A DNA stretch of 64,000 nucleotides from Sphingomonas sp. CCH9-E2. GTDB lineage: Bacteria > Pseudomonadota > Alphaproteobacteria > Sphingomonadales > Sphingomonadaceae. Shown here piece after piece: positions 24,579 through 36,396 of the stretch. The position numbers and the translations under genes are program-made. The stretch spans positions 1 through 64,000 of the forward strand of contig NZ_LSJM01000230.1 in NCBI RefSeq assembly GCF_001557215.1. The letters are read 5' to 3'. Each line of letters opens with the position of its first letter. Positions within the stretch are counted from its first letter, which is position 1. Under the pieces are notes generated by a model. That model did not search any database. It had not been told where the DNA came from and was given only the letters and a program-made list of their open reading frames with translations.

Positions 24579-27065
24579 GTGAGTCTGACGACATTTTCAT
24601 CGCTGTTGCTGGCCAGCGCATCGCCGGCCGCACTGGCCGAAGAAGCGAAGCCCGCACCTGCGCCCATCGCGGCGGTTGACGACACCGCCGAGCAGGATGC
24701 GAACACCGTGGTGGTGACCGCACGCCGCCGGTCCGAGAATGTGCAGGACGTTCCGCTCGCCCTTTCGGTCGTCGGTTCGGAGACGCTGGAGGCGCGCGGC
24801 ACGTACAACATCACCGGGCTGACCCAGCTGCAGCCGACGCTGCAATTCTATTCGCAGAATCCGCGGAACACCTTCGTCAACATCCGCGGCATCGGCGCGC
24901 CATTCGGCCTGACCAATGACGGGTTCGAGCAGGGCGTCGGCATCTATATCGACGACGTCTTCTACAACCGGATTGCCTCGGCCACGCTCGACTTCGTCGA
25001 TGTCGAGCAGATCGTGACGCTGCGCGGTCCGCAGGGGACACTATACGGCAAGAACACCACCGCCGGGGCGATCAACATCACCACCCGGGCGCCGAGCTTC
25101 GAGTTCGAGGGGCGCGGTGAGATTTCGGTCGGCAACCTCAACTTCAAGCAGGTCAAGGCCTCGATCTCGGGCCCGCTGGCGGAGAAACTGGCGGCGCGGC
25201 TGAGCGTCACCACCACGCATCGCCGTGGCACGCTGTGGAATACCTATTGCAAGACCTGGATCCAGTCGCAGGACAGCATCGGCATTCGCGGATCGGTGTT
25301 GTGGAAGCCGAGCGAGGATCTGAGCGTCACCTTTGCCGGTGACTGGAACCTGCAGGACCCGATCTGCTGCGCCTTCACTTACGGCGGCTATGGCCCGACG
25401 CAGCGCGCGGCGAACCGGCAATATCCGGCGCTGATGTCCTACTTCCCCGGCTATGCACCGCCCAGCACCAATCCTTACGATCGGGTCACCGACGTCGATG
25501 TGCAGCTGTCGGCGCGCAACGAGATCGGCGGCGCGTCGATCAAGGCGGTGTGGGATGTGAGCGAGGGCAACACGCTGACGTCCATCACCGCGTGGCGCTT
25601 CTGGGATTGGACCCCGGCCAACGACCGCGACTATACCGGCCTGCAGATCTATACCAAGGTCAACAACCCGACCGAGCAGAGCCAGTATTCGCAGGAATTC
25701 CGCTTCAACCATGAAGGTGATGGGTTCGACTTCGCGGTCGGCGCGTTCGCGTTCCATCAGAAGATCCGCACCAGCGGCATTCAGGAAACCGGGCGCGATG
25801 CCAGCCGTTGGCTGCTCAATCCGACCAGCGCGCTGTCGACCAACCCGGCGGTGCTCAACAATCTGGTCGCGATCAACGACATCCGGCTCGATAACACCAG
25901 CCTGGCGCTGTACGGCAAGCTGAACCTGAAGGTGGGCGAGCGCTTCACCGTCTCGCCGGGTATCCGCATCAACTATGACAAGAAGGACGGCCTGTATAAC
26001 TCGGTCGTCACTGGCACTGCGTCGGATGGGACGCGGCGCGAGGTGTCGCCGGTTCCGGGCTCGCCCTATTACACCGATCCGTGGATCGCGGCGCAGCGCG
26101 GCATTCAGGCATCGCAATATTTCGAACCGCGGTTCAGCGCGTGGAACCTCTCCTACGACCTCAACCTGCGGTATGAGCTGACCGACGACATCAACGCCTA
26201 TGCGACCTATGCGCGCTCGTTCAAAACTGGCGGCATCAACCTGAACGGCGTGCGCGCCGACGCCAATGGCGTTCCCAACGCGGCGGACTTCACGATCAAG
26301 CCGGAAAAGGTCGATCATTTCGAAGTGGGCCTCAAAACCCAGTTCTGGGATCGCAAGGCGACGTTCAACATCACGGGCTTCTGGACCAAGATCAAGGACT
26401 TTCAGGCCAGCGTGAGCAATGGACAGCTGGTCACCGTGCGCGGCTATCTCGCGAATGCGGACAAGGTGAGCAGCAAGGGCGTAGAGGCCGATTTCTCGAT
26501 CCGTCCGAGCGAACGCTTCAACGCCTATATCAGCGGTGCCTTTACCGACGCCAAGTTCGACAAATTCTGCGACGCACCGCCGCCGCCCGAGCTGGCTGGC
26601 GGATCGACCACCGGCATCGTCCAGACCGGCAAGTGCACCTTCACCGGCACGGTCGGCGCGCCGGCGACGCCGGGTGCCGTCAGCCCGCCCATCTATGACG
26701 CTTCCGGCGCAGTGCTTCCGGGTGTGTCGAAATGGGCATTCTCATGGGGTGCGGAGGCGAACGCACCGGGCAACGTCTTCGGTAGCGAGGGGCAGTTCTA
26801 CCTTGGCTATGACGCCAGCTCGCGCTCGCGCTGGTCGTCCGACCCGACGCCGTCGATCTACACCTGGGTGAACGGATATTCGCTGCACAATTTCCGCGGC
26901 GGGTTCCGGACGGACAAGTTCGACGTGTTCCTGTGGGCGCGTAACGCCTTCGACAAGGATTATATCGACCTCTACCTCGCGGGGACCGGTGGCAATACCG
27001 GCCTGATCGCGGCGCAGGTCGGCGATCCGCAGACCTTTGGCGGGACGATCAAATTCAACTTCTGA
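24579..27065 (+). CDS. TonB-dependent outer-membrane receptor
   Basis: Outer-membrane transporter energised by TonB. A signal-like stretch (SLTTFSSLLLASASPAALA) precedes a TonB-box-like region (NTVVVTARRR), a plug domain with SENVQDVPLALSVVG, FVNIRGIG and the LRGPQGTLYGKNTTAGAINI motif, then a 22-strand barrel ending in a C-terminal Phe (TIKFNF). I place the start at GTG 24579, eight bases after AGAGGGG (828 residues). ATG 24540 would add a basic N-terminus but lacks a ribosome site, and starts further upstream run into the hsp20 control region. The substrate is unknown: no transporter or degradative genes are adjacent. It resembles the many sphingomonad receptors for siderophores or plant-derived compounds. 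Confidence 0.9.
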   Translation: MSLTTFSSLLLASASPAALAEEAKPAPAPIAAVDDTAEQDANTVVVTARRRSENVQDVPLALSVVGSETLEARGTYNITGLTQLQPTLQFYSQNPRNTFVNIRGIGAPFGLTNDGFEQGVGIYIDDVFYNRIASATLDFVDVEQIVTLRGPQGTLYGKNTTAGAINITTRAPSFEFEGRGEISVGNLNFKQVKASISGPLAEKLAARLSVTTTHRRGTLWNTYCKTWIQSQDSIGIRGSVLWKPSEDLSVTFAGDWNLQDPICCAFTYGGYGPTQRAANRQYPALMSYFPGYAPPSTNPYDRVTDVDVQLSARNEIGGASIKAVWDVSEGNTLTSITAWRFWDWTPANDRDYTGLQIYTKVNNPTEQSQYSQEFRFNHEGDGFDFAVGAFAFHQKIRTSGIQETGRDASRWLLNPTSALSTNPAVLNNLVAINDIRLDNTSLALYGKLNLKVGERFTVSPGIRINYDKKDGLYNSVVTGTASDGTRREVSPVPGSPYYTDPWIAAQRGIQASQYFEPRFSAWNLSYDLNLRYELTDDINAYATYARSFKTGGINLNGVRADANGVPNAADFTIKPEKVDHFEVGLKTQFWDRKATFNITGFWTKIKDFQASVSNGQLVTVRGYLANADKVSSKGVEADFSIRPSERFNAYISGAFTDAKFDKFCDAPPPPELAGGSTTGIVQTGKCTFTGTVGAPATPGAVSPPIYDASGAVLPGVSKWAFSWGAEANAPGNVFGSEGQFYLGYDASSRSRWSSDPTPSIYTWVNGYSLHNFRGGFRTDKFDVFLWARNAFDKDYIDLYLAGTGGNTGLIAAQVGDPQTFGGTIKFNF

Positions 27066-27163
27066 CGGAATGTCGGTGTTGCCTTGCGCTCTTGCACGCG
27101 GGTGCCGGGCGACTTCGGACAGGGGAGGGAGCCGGGATGGCTCCCAAGGCTTCCTCCCCGCCC

Positions 27164-27661
27164 TTAACAGGCATTTGATCGTGAGTTCAGCACCGCAACG
27201 GTGAGGCGGCGCGCTACCTCAGCACCGTCAACGTCGGAGAAATTCAAGTTGATCGACTTTTCACCGCCGGATCGCAGGTAAAAGGCTAATTCGCTGCCCA
27301 TATGATCAGAATGTGAGCGAATAGTCTGTGGTTCGATTTCAGCGATGGGGAAAGACTGAAAATAGATCGCATGCAATCGCGATCCCCGAATCCAGATCAG
27401 CTTTCCACGTCGCGCCCAGTGGAGAAGCGGGGGGGCGAAGAAAAAGACAGTGAACAGGGCCAGCATTGGCAAAGCAATATACGGGATTGGCCGCCATCGA
27501 CTCGTGGTTGCCATATTCTCCCAACTGAAAACTTCCGCCAGTGAAAGATCCGAGAATGTCGCCCATCCCAGCATGAGGATCGCCGGTGGCAGCAGGTGCA
27601 GGCGCAAAACTTTCGCCCAGTTCACACGTGCAATGGTGACTGTCGACTGTTCGACGCTCAT
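27164..27661 (-). CDS. Orphan membrane protein of atypical composition
   Basis: 165 residues with two membrane helices (about 20-40 and 58-78) and a C-terminal soluble part of about 85 residues that looks beta-rich (GKLIWIRGSRLHAIYF, FPIAEIEP, GGEKSINLNF) and ends in an amphipathic helix. The arrangement recalls membrane proteins with a PH-like cytoplasmic domain, but no family can be named. The gene is visibly less GC-rich than its neighbours, with codons such as AAA, TTT and AGA that are rare around it, suggesting recent acquisition. It stands alone between the TonB receptor and a 320-base gene-free stretch. Confidence 0.65.
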   Translation of the reverse strand: MSVEQSTVTIARVNWAKVLRLHLLPPAILMLGWATFSDLSLAEVFSWENMATTSRWRPIPYIALPMLALFTVFFFAPPLLHWARRGKLIWIRGSRLHAIYFQSFPIAEIEPQTIRSHSDHMGSELAFYLRSGGEKSINLNFSDVDGAEVARRLTVAVLNSRSNAC

Positions 27662-27982
27662 ATTAGGCTGTTAGCCAGTTGCTTAAGCCGCGACAATGGC
27701 CAGAAATGCCAAAGGCCCGGGCCGTTTCCGACCCGGGCCCCTGCGTGACGATGCCTCGTCAGCCCCCTTAAGTGGCCACTTCTGCCCGCGCGTCCTTTGC
27801 AAGACGGGGCTGAAGAGCCTCCCCGAACCACGGCCTTTGCCATTGCTTCGTGGGAGTGTGCTAGGATGGCGACGGGCGGTTGTCACGGGGCGTTGACGTC
27901 ACGACGGCGGATTGCGGCAACGCTGTGTTTATTTGGCAACAGCGCGATTGCGCGCGCCCGCGCCACCCCCTAACACCGCGCC
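27662..27982. other. Gene-free stretch upstream of lolC
   Basis: About 320 bases with no convincing coding frame. It contains a strong GC hairpin near 27713-27740 (GGCCCGGG / CCCGGGCC) that could stop transcription arriving from either side. A promoter for lolC is expected in its last 150 bases: TTGCCA...TAGGAT near 27837-27868 is a candidate with loose spacing. Nothing else was recognised. Confidence 0.5.
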
Positions 27983-29233
27983 ATGTTCCTTTCCCGATAT
28001 GAACGCATGATCGCGCGCCGGTACCTGCTACCGGGCCGGGGCGAGGCCTTTATCGCGCTGGTCGCGTCGATCAGCCTGGTCGCGGTGATGCTGGGCGTCG
28101 CCGCGCTGGTTGTGGTGATGAGCGTGATGAACGGCTTTCGCGCCGAGCTGTTCGACAAGATCACCGGGCTCAATGGCCATGCGGTGGTGCAGGGTTATGG
28201 CGGCCAGCTGCGCGACTGGCGCGAGGTGGTGGCCGAGGCGCGCAAGACGCCGGGCGTGACGACTGCGACCCCGCTGATCGAGCAGCCGTTGATGGCGAGC
28301 TTTCAGGGTCGGGTCGAGGGCGTGCTGATTCGCGGGATGACAGTCAGCGACCTGCGCGCGAACCCGACGCTCAACCGCAATGTCGTGGCCGGCCGGATGG
28401 CCGAGCTTACGCCCGACTGCGAATGCGTGGCGATCGGCTCGCGCCTCGCCATGACGCTGGGCGCCTCGGTCGGCAGCAGCGTGCAGCTGATCAGCCCGCA
28501 GGGGCCGTCGACCCCGTTCGGTACCGTGCCGCGCATCGTGTCGTATCGAGTCGCGGCGATCTTCGAGGTCGGCGTCTATGACTATGACAAGGCGTTCGTG
28601 GTCATGCCGATGGAGACCGCGCAGACATTGCTGCTGATGGGCGATTCGGTCAGCATGGTCGAGATCGATACGCAGGATCCCGACCGGGTCGGCGAAATCC
28701 TCGCCCCGCTGGCGCAGAAGGTCGTGCAGACCGCGCAGCTCAGCGACTGGCGCACGCTGAATGCCACCTTGTTCGAAGCGCTGGCGGTGGACCGGCTGGT
28801 CACGTTCACCGTGCTGTCGATCCTGATCCTGGTCGCGGTGTTCAACATCCTGTCGTCGCTGATCATGCTGGTGCGCGCCAAGACCCGCGACATCGCGATC
28901 CTGCGCACGATGGGCGCGACGCGCAGCGGCCTCATCAAGATCTTCGTGACTGTCGGCACCGCGATCGGTGGGCTGGGGATTGTTGCCGGCCTGATCCTCG
29001 GCTTCGTGCTACTTTATTTCCGGCAGGGGGTCTTGAGCTTCCTCGGCTTTGTCACCGGACAGGAAATCTGGGATCCCTCGATGCGTTACCTCACCGAATT
29101 GCCCGCTAAGACCGATCCGGTCGAGGTCGTCAGCATCGCGCTGATGGCGCTGGGCTTCAGCTTCCTCGCCACGCTCTACCCAGCTTTCAAGGCGGCGAGC
29201 ACCGATCCGGTCCAGGTGCTGCGCTATGAGTGA
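27983..29233 (+). CDS. lolC: Lipoprotein-releasing ABC transporter permease (LolC/LolE)
   Basis: Inner-membrane component that extracts outer-membrane lipoproteins and passes them to LolA. 416 residues: one N-terminal helix (about 25-50, with [21 protein letters not shown] just before), a periplasmic domain of about 200 residues, and three C-terminal helices with [17 protein letters not shown], the coupling helix seen in the MacB/LolE family. A single permease gene followed by lolD is the usual alphaproteobacterial arrangement, where one protein serves both LolC and LolE roles. Its end overlaps lolD. No good Shine-Dalgarno is visible. Confidence 0.94.
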   Translation: MFLSRYERMIARRYLLPGRGEAFIALVASISLVAVMLGVAALVVVMSVMNGFRAELFDKITGLNGHAVVQGYGGQLRDWREVVAEARKTPGVTTATPLIEQPLMASFQGRVEGVLIRGMTVSDLRANPTLNRNVVAGRMAELTPDCECVAIGSRLAMTLGASVGSSVQLISPQGPSTPFGTVPRIVSYRVAAIFEVGVYDYDKAFVVMPMETAQTLLLMGDSVSMVEIDTQDPDRVGEILAPLAQKVVQTAQLSDWRTLNATLFEALAVDRLVTFTVLSILILVAVFNILSSLIMLVRAKTRDIAILRTMGATRSGLIKIFVTVGTAIGGLGIVAGLILGFVLLYFRQGVLSFLGFVTGQEIWDPSMRYLTELPAKTDPVEVVSIALMALGFSFLATLYPAFKAASTDPVQVLRYE

Positions 29234-29909
29234 GGCCGTCCTCCAGACCCAGGGCCTGCGTCGCGCCTTCACCCAGGGCGACGCGACGATCGAGGTGCTG
29301 CGCGGCATCGACCTGTCGGTCGCACCGGGCGAGATCGTCGCGCTGCTCGGCCCGTCCGGGTCGGGCAAGTCCACGCTGTTGCAGGCGGTCGGCCTGCTCG
29401 AGGGCGGGTTCGAGGGATCGATCCGCATCGCGGGCATCGAGGTTGCGAAGCTGGAAAGCCATGCGCGCACACTGACGCGCCGGGACAAGCTCGGCTTCGT
29501 CTATCAGTTCCACCATCTGCTCCCCGATTTCGACGCGACCGAGAATGTCGTGCTGCCGCAGTTGATCCAGAACGCGACGCACGCCGATGCGCGCGCCCGG
29601 GCAGAGGCGCTGCTGACTGCGCTGGGCCTTGGCCACCGGCTGACGCATCGCCCGAGCCAGCTGTCGGGCGGCGAGCAGCAGCGTGTCGCCGTCGCCCGCG
29701 CGCTCGCCAACCGGCCCGCTTTGGTGCTGGCGGACGAGCCGACCGGCAATCTGGACGAGAAGACCGCCGATGTGGTGCTCGCCGAATTCCTGCGGCTGGT
29801 GCGCGGTGAGGGCGCGGCAGCGCTGATCGCGACGCATAATGAGCGGCTGGCGGCAAAGATGGACCGCGTGGTGCGCCTGCACGAGGGGTTGCTGGAGGAG
29901 ACGGCATGA
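29226..29909 (+). CDS. lolD: Lipoprotein-releasing system ATPase LolD
   Basis: ATPase that drives the Lol transporter. 227 residues with Walker A (GPSGSGKST), Q-loop, signature ([15 protein letters not shown]), Walker B ([15 protein letters not shown]) and the H-loop (IATHN), as in the LolD/FtsE/MacB group. It overlaps both the permease and the following peroxidase gene by a few bases, showing a tightly coupled operon. Confidence 0.95.
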   Translation: MSEAVLQTQGLRRAFTQGDATIEVLRGIDLSVAPGEIVALLGPSGSGKSTLLQAVGLLEGGFEGSIRIAGIEVAKLESHARTLTRRDKLGFVYQFHHLLPDFDATENVVLPQLIQNATHADARARAEALLTALGLGHRLTHRPSQLSGGEQQRVAVARALANRPALVLADEPTGNLDEKTADVVLAEFLRLVRGEGAAALIATHNERLAAKMDRVVRLHEGLLEETA

Positions 29910-30385
29910 CGACGATCACTGAAATCCCGGTCACCACGTCGACCGGCGAACTGGCAGACCTGTCGGAGTTCGCGGGCAAGGTGCTGCTGATCGTCAATGT
30001 CGCGTCGAAATGCGGGTTCACGCCGCAATATACGGGCCTTGAGGACCTGCACCGCCGCTATGGCGAGCGCGGGTTCGAGGTACTGGGCTTCCCATGCAAT
30101 CAGTTTGGCGCGCAGGAGCCGGGGGATGCGGCGGAGATCGCGAATTTCTGTTCGCTGACCTATGACGTCACCTTCCCGGTGTTCGGCAAGATCGACGTCA
30201 ATGGCGCGGATGCGGCACCGCTGTATCGCTGGCTCAAGAAACAGGCGCCGGGGCTGTTCGGGACTGAGGGGATCAAGTGGAACTTCACCAAGTTCCTGAT
30301 CGATCGCGAGGGACACGTCGTGGAACGCTACGCCCCGCAGACCAAGCCCGAGGATATCGCGGCGGATATCGAGCGCCTCCTCTGA
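29906..30385 (+). CDS. Glutathione peroxidase-type thiol peroxidase
   Basis: Reduces hydrogen peroxide and organic peroxides; bacterial members of this family mostly use thioredoxin. 159 residues with the peroxidatic Cys36 in [12 protein letters not shown] (Cys, not selenocysteine), [12 protein letters not shown] with the catalytic Gln and a second Cys, and KWNFTKFL with the active-site Trp and Asn. It is cytoplasmic, with no signal peptide. It overlaps lolD by four bases (ATGA) and ends the operon. Confidence 0.93.
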   Translation: MTTITEIPVTTSTGELADLSEFAGKVLLIVNVASKCGFTPQYTGLEDLHRRYGERGFEVLGFPCNQFGAQEPGDAAEIANFCSLTYDVTFPVFGKIDVNGADAAPLYRWLKKQAPGLFGTEGIKWNFTKFLIDREGHVVERYAPQTKPEDIAADIERLL

Positions 30386-30388
30386 TGG

Positions 30389-30489
30389 TCACCCCGGCCT
30401 TGTGCCGGGGGCCACCGTGCGTCAAGCGCGGCGATAGAGGCTCAATCGACGCGCGCGGATGAGTGGACCCCGGCACAAGGCCGGGGTGG
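30389..30489. repeat. Inverted repeat between the peroxidase gene and dnaE
   Basis: CACCCCGGCCTTGTGCCGGG at the left and its near-perfect reverse complement (CCCCGGCACAAGGCCGGGGTG) at the right enclose about 50 bases. Each arm can also form its own hairpin (CCCGGC...GCCGGG). It is a second type of dispersed palindrome, distinct in sequence from the CCCCTCCC family, and may end transcription of the lol operon. Confidence 0.8.
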
Positions 30490-30568
30490 CGGTGAGTTGT
30501 GCTGATAAGCTGTGGAGAACCTGCGTCAGCGGGTTCCGCCACGGGCAAAGGGTTCATATAACCGCCCC

Positions 30569-33500
30569 ATGCCTCACTCCGGTTTTGTGCCCCTTCGCGT
30601 CTTTTCCGCCTACACGATGCTGGAGGGCGCGATCGAGCCGAAGGCGATTGCTTCGCGGGCGCGGGAGCTGGGGTTTCCGGCGGCGGGGTTGTGCGATCGC
30701 AACGGGCTCTATGCCGCCATGTCCTATTCGGATGCGGCGAAGAAGGCCGGGGTGCAGCCGATCGTCGGATCGCTGCTGTGCGTCGAGCGGCCGGACGTGC
30801 CCGATGGCGTGACGCCGGCGCTCGACTGGCTGGCGCTGTTTGCGCAGGACGCGACGGGGTATGAAAATCTCTGCCACCTGGTGTCGATGGCGCATCTCGA
30901 CCGGCCGATCGAGAAGGATGCGCATGTCCCGTTCGCGGCGCTTGAGGGGCGGACCGACGGCCTGATCGCGCTGACCGCGGGGCGAGAGGGCGCGCTGGCG
31001 CGGCTGTTCGCCGAGGAGCAGGAGGATGCGGCGCTGGCCTATGCCGACCGGCTGCAGGCGCTGTTCGGCGACCGGCTCTATATCGAGATCATCCGGCGAC
31101 TGGACGAGGTCGAGGCGCGCGCCGAGCCCAAGCTGCTCGACCTGGCCTATGACCGCGGCCTGCCGATCGTGGCGACCAACCCGGCCTGCTATGCCGTGCC
31201 CGATTTCCATCAGGCGCATGACGCGATGCTGTGCATTGCCGGGTCGGCCTATGTCGCGAGCGACGATCGCCAGCGTTCCTCGCCCGATGCGTGGATGAAG
31301 CCCGCGACCGAGATGAAGCGGCTGTTCGACGACCTGCCCGAGGCGATCGACAATACGCTGGTAGTCGCACAGCGCTGCGCCTTTGCCGCGCCGAAGCGCA
31401 AGCCGATCCTCCCCAGCCTGGCCGGCGATATCGAGGGTGAGGCGGCGCAGCTGCGCGCCGATGCGCGGGCGGGGCTTGAGGCGCGGCTGGAGACCGCGGG
31501 GATCACCGACCCGGCCAAACGGCAGGAATATTTCGACCGGCTTGCGTTCGAAACCGACATCATCGTCCAGATGGGGTTCCCCGGCTACTTCCTGATCGTC
31601 GCGGACTTCATCAAATGGGCCAAGGCGAACGGGATTCCGGTGGGGCCGGGGCGCGGTTCGGGTGCGGGCAGCGTCGTCGCATGGGCGCTGACCATCACCG
31701 ACCTCGACCCGCTGGCGCTGGGGTTGCTATTCGAGCGCTTCCTGAACCCGGAACGCGTGTCGATGCCCGACTTCGACATCGACTTTTGCGAAACCCGGCG
31801 TGGCGAGGTGATCCGGTACGTCCAGCAGAAATATGGGCGCAACCAGGTCGCGCAGATCATCACCTTCGGAACGATGAAGGCGCGCGCGGTGCTCAAGGAC
31901 ACCGGGCGCGTGCTGCAGATGAGCTATGGTCAGGTCGATCGCCTCGCCAAGCTGGTGCCCAACCATCCGACCGACCCATGGACGCTGTCGCGTTCGCTCA
32001 ACGGAGTGAGCGAGTTCAAGGCCGAGTATGACGGCGCGAGCGATGTCCGCCACCTGATCGATCTGGCCATGCGGCTGGAGGGGCTGCCGCGCCACTCGTC
32101 CACCCACGCGGCGGGCGTGGTGATCGGCGACCGTCCGCTGGCCGAGCTGGTGCCGCTGTATCGCGACCCGCGCTCTGACATGCCGGTGACGCAGTTCGAC
32201 ATGAAATATGTCGAGGGCGCGGGGCTGGTGAAGTTCGACTTCCTTGGCCTCAAGACGCTGTCGGTGCTGCAAAAGGCGGTCGACCTGCTCGCCGCGCGCA
32301 ACATCAGCATCGACCTTGCCGCGCTCGCCTGGGACGATCCGGCGGTGTACGAACTGCTCCAGCGCGGTGAGACGGTGGGCGTGTTCCAGCTCGAATCCGA
32401 AGGGATGCGGCGCACGCTGACGGCGGTGCGGCCGACCAATTTCGGCGACATCATCGCGCTCGTTTCGCTCTATCGCCCGGGCCCGATGGACAATATTCCG
32501 ATGTTCGGGCGACGCAAGCAGGGGCTGGAGCCGATCGAATATCCGCACCCGTTGCTGGAGGGGATCCTCAAGGAAACCTACGGCATCTTCGTCTATCAGG
32601 AACAGGTGATGCAGGCCGCGCAGATCCTGGCGGGCTATTCGCTCGGCGGCGCCGATCTGCTGCGTCGCGCGATGGGCAAGAAGATCAAGGCGGAGATGGA
32701 CGCCCAGCGCGCGCTGTTCGTCGAGGGCTGTGCCAAGGTCAACAATATCTCCGAAGCCAAGGCGAACGAGCTGTTCGACTTGATCGACAAGTTCGCCGGG
32801 TACGGCTTCAACAAGTCGCACGCGGCGGCCTATGCGTTGCTGGCCTATCACACCGCGTGGCTGAAGGCGCATTATCCGCACGAATTCTATGCGGCGTCGA
32901 TGTGCTTCGAACTCGGCCAGACCGAAAAGCTAGCGGTGTTCGTCGAGGATATGAAGCGGCTCGGCACCCCGTGTCTGCCGCCCGACATCAACGCGAGCGA
33001 GGCCGAGTTTTCGGTCGCCGAACATGGCGACGGGTTTGCCGTACGCTATGCGCTCGCGGGCCTGAAGGGCGTGGGCGAGCGGGCGATGGAGCTGCTGGTC
33101 GAGGAGCGGCAGGCCAAGGGGCGGTTCCAGAGCCTGGACGATTTCGCGCGGCGGGTCGATCCGCGCCTGCTCAACAAGCGTCAGGTCGAGGCGCTGGCCG
33201 GGGCGGGGGCATTCGACAGCGTCGCGCCGGATCGCGCCAAGGTCCATGCCGCCGCCGAGACGATTATGGCGGTGGCGCAGCGCACGCATGAGAACCGCAC
33301 CAGCGGGCAGGGCGGGCTGTTCGGCGAGGCCGAGCCGGTGGGATCGGCGATCCAGCTGCCCAAGAGCGCGCACTGGACGCTGGGCCAGCGGATCGAGGCG
33401 GAGAAGGAGGCGTTCGGCTTCTTCTTCTCGGCGCATCCGCTCGACCGCTATCAGCACCTCGCCAAGCTGCATTCGGCGCGGAGCATCGCCAGCCTCAACG

Positions 33501-34051
33501 AGATCGAGATCGCCGAGGGCGGGCGCGCCGGGGCGACGATCGCCGCGCTGATCGAGGACGCGCGCTGGCGCACCTCGGCGCGGGGCAAGCGCTACATGAT
33601 GGCGACGCTGTCGGACGCGAGCGGAACGGTTCCGTGCACCTGCTTCGAGGAGTTCACCGCCAAGGAGATGGAGGATGCGGCGCGCGTCGGCGGGTGCGGC
33701 ATCCTGACGGTCGAGCTCGACCGGCGACCGGGCGAGGACAGCGCGCGCGTGACGGTGCGCAAGGTGCAGCCGTTCGAGGGGATGGCGAAGGATGTGCGCC
33801 TGACGCTGCGTATGGCAGTGCGTGAGGCCGGGGCTCTGGCGGCGGTCGCCAAGCTGCTGGAGGACGCGCGCGGCGGGCGGTGCGAGGTGGTGATCGACGC
33901 GCCGCTGCCCGATGGCGGGGAGGCGGAATTGGTGCTGGGGCGCAACTTCCGGCTCGACGGCGAACTGGCGACGCGGATCGAAGGATTGCCGGGCATCGAG
34001 CGCGCCGAACTCAAGCCGACCGAGCAGCCGAGGCTGGCGCTGGCGAGCTAG
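30569..34051 (+). CDS. dnaE: DNA polymerase III alpha subunit
   Basis: Replicative polymerase, 1160 residues, full length. It has an N-terminal PHP domain (residues about 5-270), then the C-family polymerase core with GPGRGSGAGSVV and PDFDIDF (catalytic Asp403 and Asp405), the third Asp in KFDFLGLKTL, a helix-hairpin-helix region (about 830-900) and a C-terminal OB fold. In the PHP domain the metal-binding H-x-R-x-H stretch reads PLRVF, so it is probably inactive, as in many proteobacteria that use a separate epsilon subunit. The ATG is set by homology; the frame is open 19 codons upstream. Confidence 0.97.
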   Translation: MPHSGFVPLRVFSAYTMLEGAIEPKAIASRARELGFPAAGLCDRNGLYAAMSYSDAAKKAGVQPIVGSLLCVERPDVPDGVTPALDWLALFAQDATGYENLCHLVSMAHLDRPIEKDAHVPFAALEGRTDGLIALTAGREGALARLFAEEQEDAALAYADRLQALFGDRLYIEIIRRLDEVEARAEPKLLDLAYDRGLPIVATNPACYAVPDFHQAHDAMLCIAGSAYVASDDRQRSSPDAWMKPATEMKRLFDDLPEAIDNTLVVAQRCAFAAPKRKPILPSLAGDIEGEAAQLRADARAGLEARLETAGITDPAKRQEYFDRLAFETDIIVQMGFPGYFLIVADFIKWAKANGIPVGPGRGSGAGSVVAWALTITDLDPLALGLLFERFLNPERVSMPDFDIDFCETRRGEVIRYVQQKYGRNQVAQIITFGTMKARAVLKDTGRVLQMSYGQVDRLAKLVPNHPTDPWTLSRSLNGVSEFKAEYDGASDVRHLIDLAMRLEGLPRHSSTHAAGVVIGDRPLAELVPLYRDPRSDMPVTQFDMKYVEGAGLVKFDFLGLKTLSVLQKAVDLLAARNISIDLAALAWDDPAVYELLQRGETVGVFQLESEGMRRTLTAVRPTNFGDIIALVSLYRPGPMDNIPMFGRRKQGLEPIEYPHPLLEGILKETYGIFVYQEQVMQAAQILAGYSLGGADLLRRAMGKKIKAEMDAQRALFVEGCAKVNNISEAKANELFDLIDKFAGYGFNKSHAAAYALLAYHTAWLKAHYPHEFYAASMCFELGQTEKLAVFVEDMKRLGTPCLPPDINASEAEFSVAEHGDGFAVRYALAGLKGVGERAMELLVEERQAKGRFQSLDDFARRVDPRLLNKRQVEALAGAGAFDSVAPDRAKVHAAAETIMAVAQRTHENRTSGQGGLFGEAEPVGSAIQLPKSAHWTLGQRIEAEKEAFGFFFSAHPLDRYQHLAKLHSARSIASLNEIEIAEGGRAGATIAALIEDARWRTSARGKRYMMATLSDASGTVPCTCFEEFTAKEMEDAARVGGCGILTVELDRRPGEDSARVTVRKVQPFEGMAKDVRLTLRMAVREAGALAAVAKLLEDARGGRCEVVIDAPLPDGGEAELVLGRNFRLDGELATRIEGLPGIERAELKPTEQPRLALAS

Positions 34052-34133
34052 CGTTACCACCCTTGCATCCCTGCGCTCGAACGGACAGGATGGCCTTACG
34101 AATACGGAAAGCCGTACAGATAAGGAGAGAGCG

Positions 34134-35732
<1,599 letters not shown>

Positions 35733-35751
35733 CCCGCCGCCGGTAAATTGA

Positions 35752-36294
35752 TCAGGCCGCGCGCTGGGCTGGCAGGAAGCGCGGGTTGCACAGCAGCGCT
35801 GCTGAGACGAGTGCGACCAGCAGTCCGATCGGCAGGATCTCGGTCAGCGTGATCAACACGCGGAACAGCGGGTTGGAATATAGCCCCTGCATCTGCGCCA
35901 TCTGTGCCTGCAGCGAAGCCAGCTCGCTGGCCGTGGCTCCGGCCGCACGGCGCTCTTCGAGCATCCGCGCGCTCATGTCCGCAATGAAGTCGCCGCCATT
36001 GATCGCGAGCACCGCTTCCCATGCGACGACGTAGAACAGGCTGGCGATCAGTGCGATTGCCGCGCCCATGGCGAGTGCAGGCAGAAAGCGGATGACGCCG
36101 CCCCTGTGATCGTCGCGATGCTTCTTCACCGCGACGAAGATGGCGGTGAACGCGATCAGCATGATGAGATAGCCGATCGCCATGCCGACCCCGCCGCTCG
36201 GCGGATTGTCGGCCATCAGCGTGCCCATCAGGAACAGCGGAACGGCGACGACGAAACCGGCGATCACGCCATAGGTCAGGATGATACGTTGCAT
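35752..36294 (-). CDS. DUF4199-like membrane protein
   Basis: 180 residues with about five membrane helices: residues 5-24, 35-55, 70-93, and two near the C-terminus (142-170). A stretch around 105-140 ([32 protein letters not shown]) is polar and helical. This layout and the N-terminus ([20 protein letters not shown]) fit DUF4199 proteins, whose role is unknown. Start chosen by GGAGGG six bases upstream. It is convergent with the acyl-CoA ligase and follows the LuxR-type regulator on the same strand, so the two may be cotranscribed. Confidence 0.8.
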   Translation of the reverse strand: MQRIILTYGVIAGFVVAVPLFLMGTLMADNPPSGGVGMAIGYLIMLIAFTAIFVAVKKHRDDHRGGVIRFLPALAMGAAIALIASLFYVVAWEAVLAINGGDFIADMSARMLEERRAAGATASELASLQAQMAQMQGLYSNPLFRVLITLTEILPIGLLVALVSAALLCNPRFLPAQRAA

Positions 36295-36396
36295 GGTGGT
36301 CCCTCCTTTTGCTTCAGGTCGCGCGACCTCGCCATGCGGGACCGGGCCGGGCAATCGCCCAAAGGGGTGATTTGGCCGCGATCACCCGAATTTCGT

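Noticed and set aside
29906..30385. Selenoprotein glutathione peroxidase
   Set aside because: The active-site codon encodes Cys and no in-frame TGA is present.
33912..34133. Upstream extension of the acyl-CoA ligase frame into dnaE
   Set aside because: The extension overlaps dnaE in another register and has no homology; the ATG at 34134 has a strong ribosome site.
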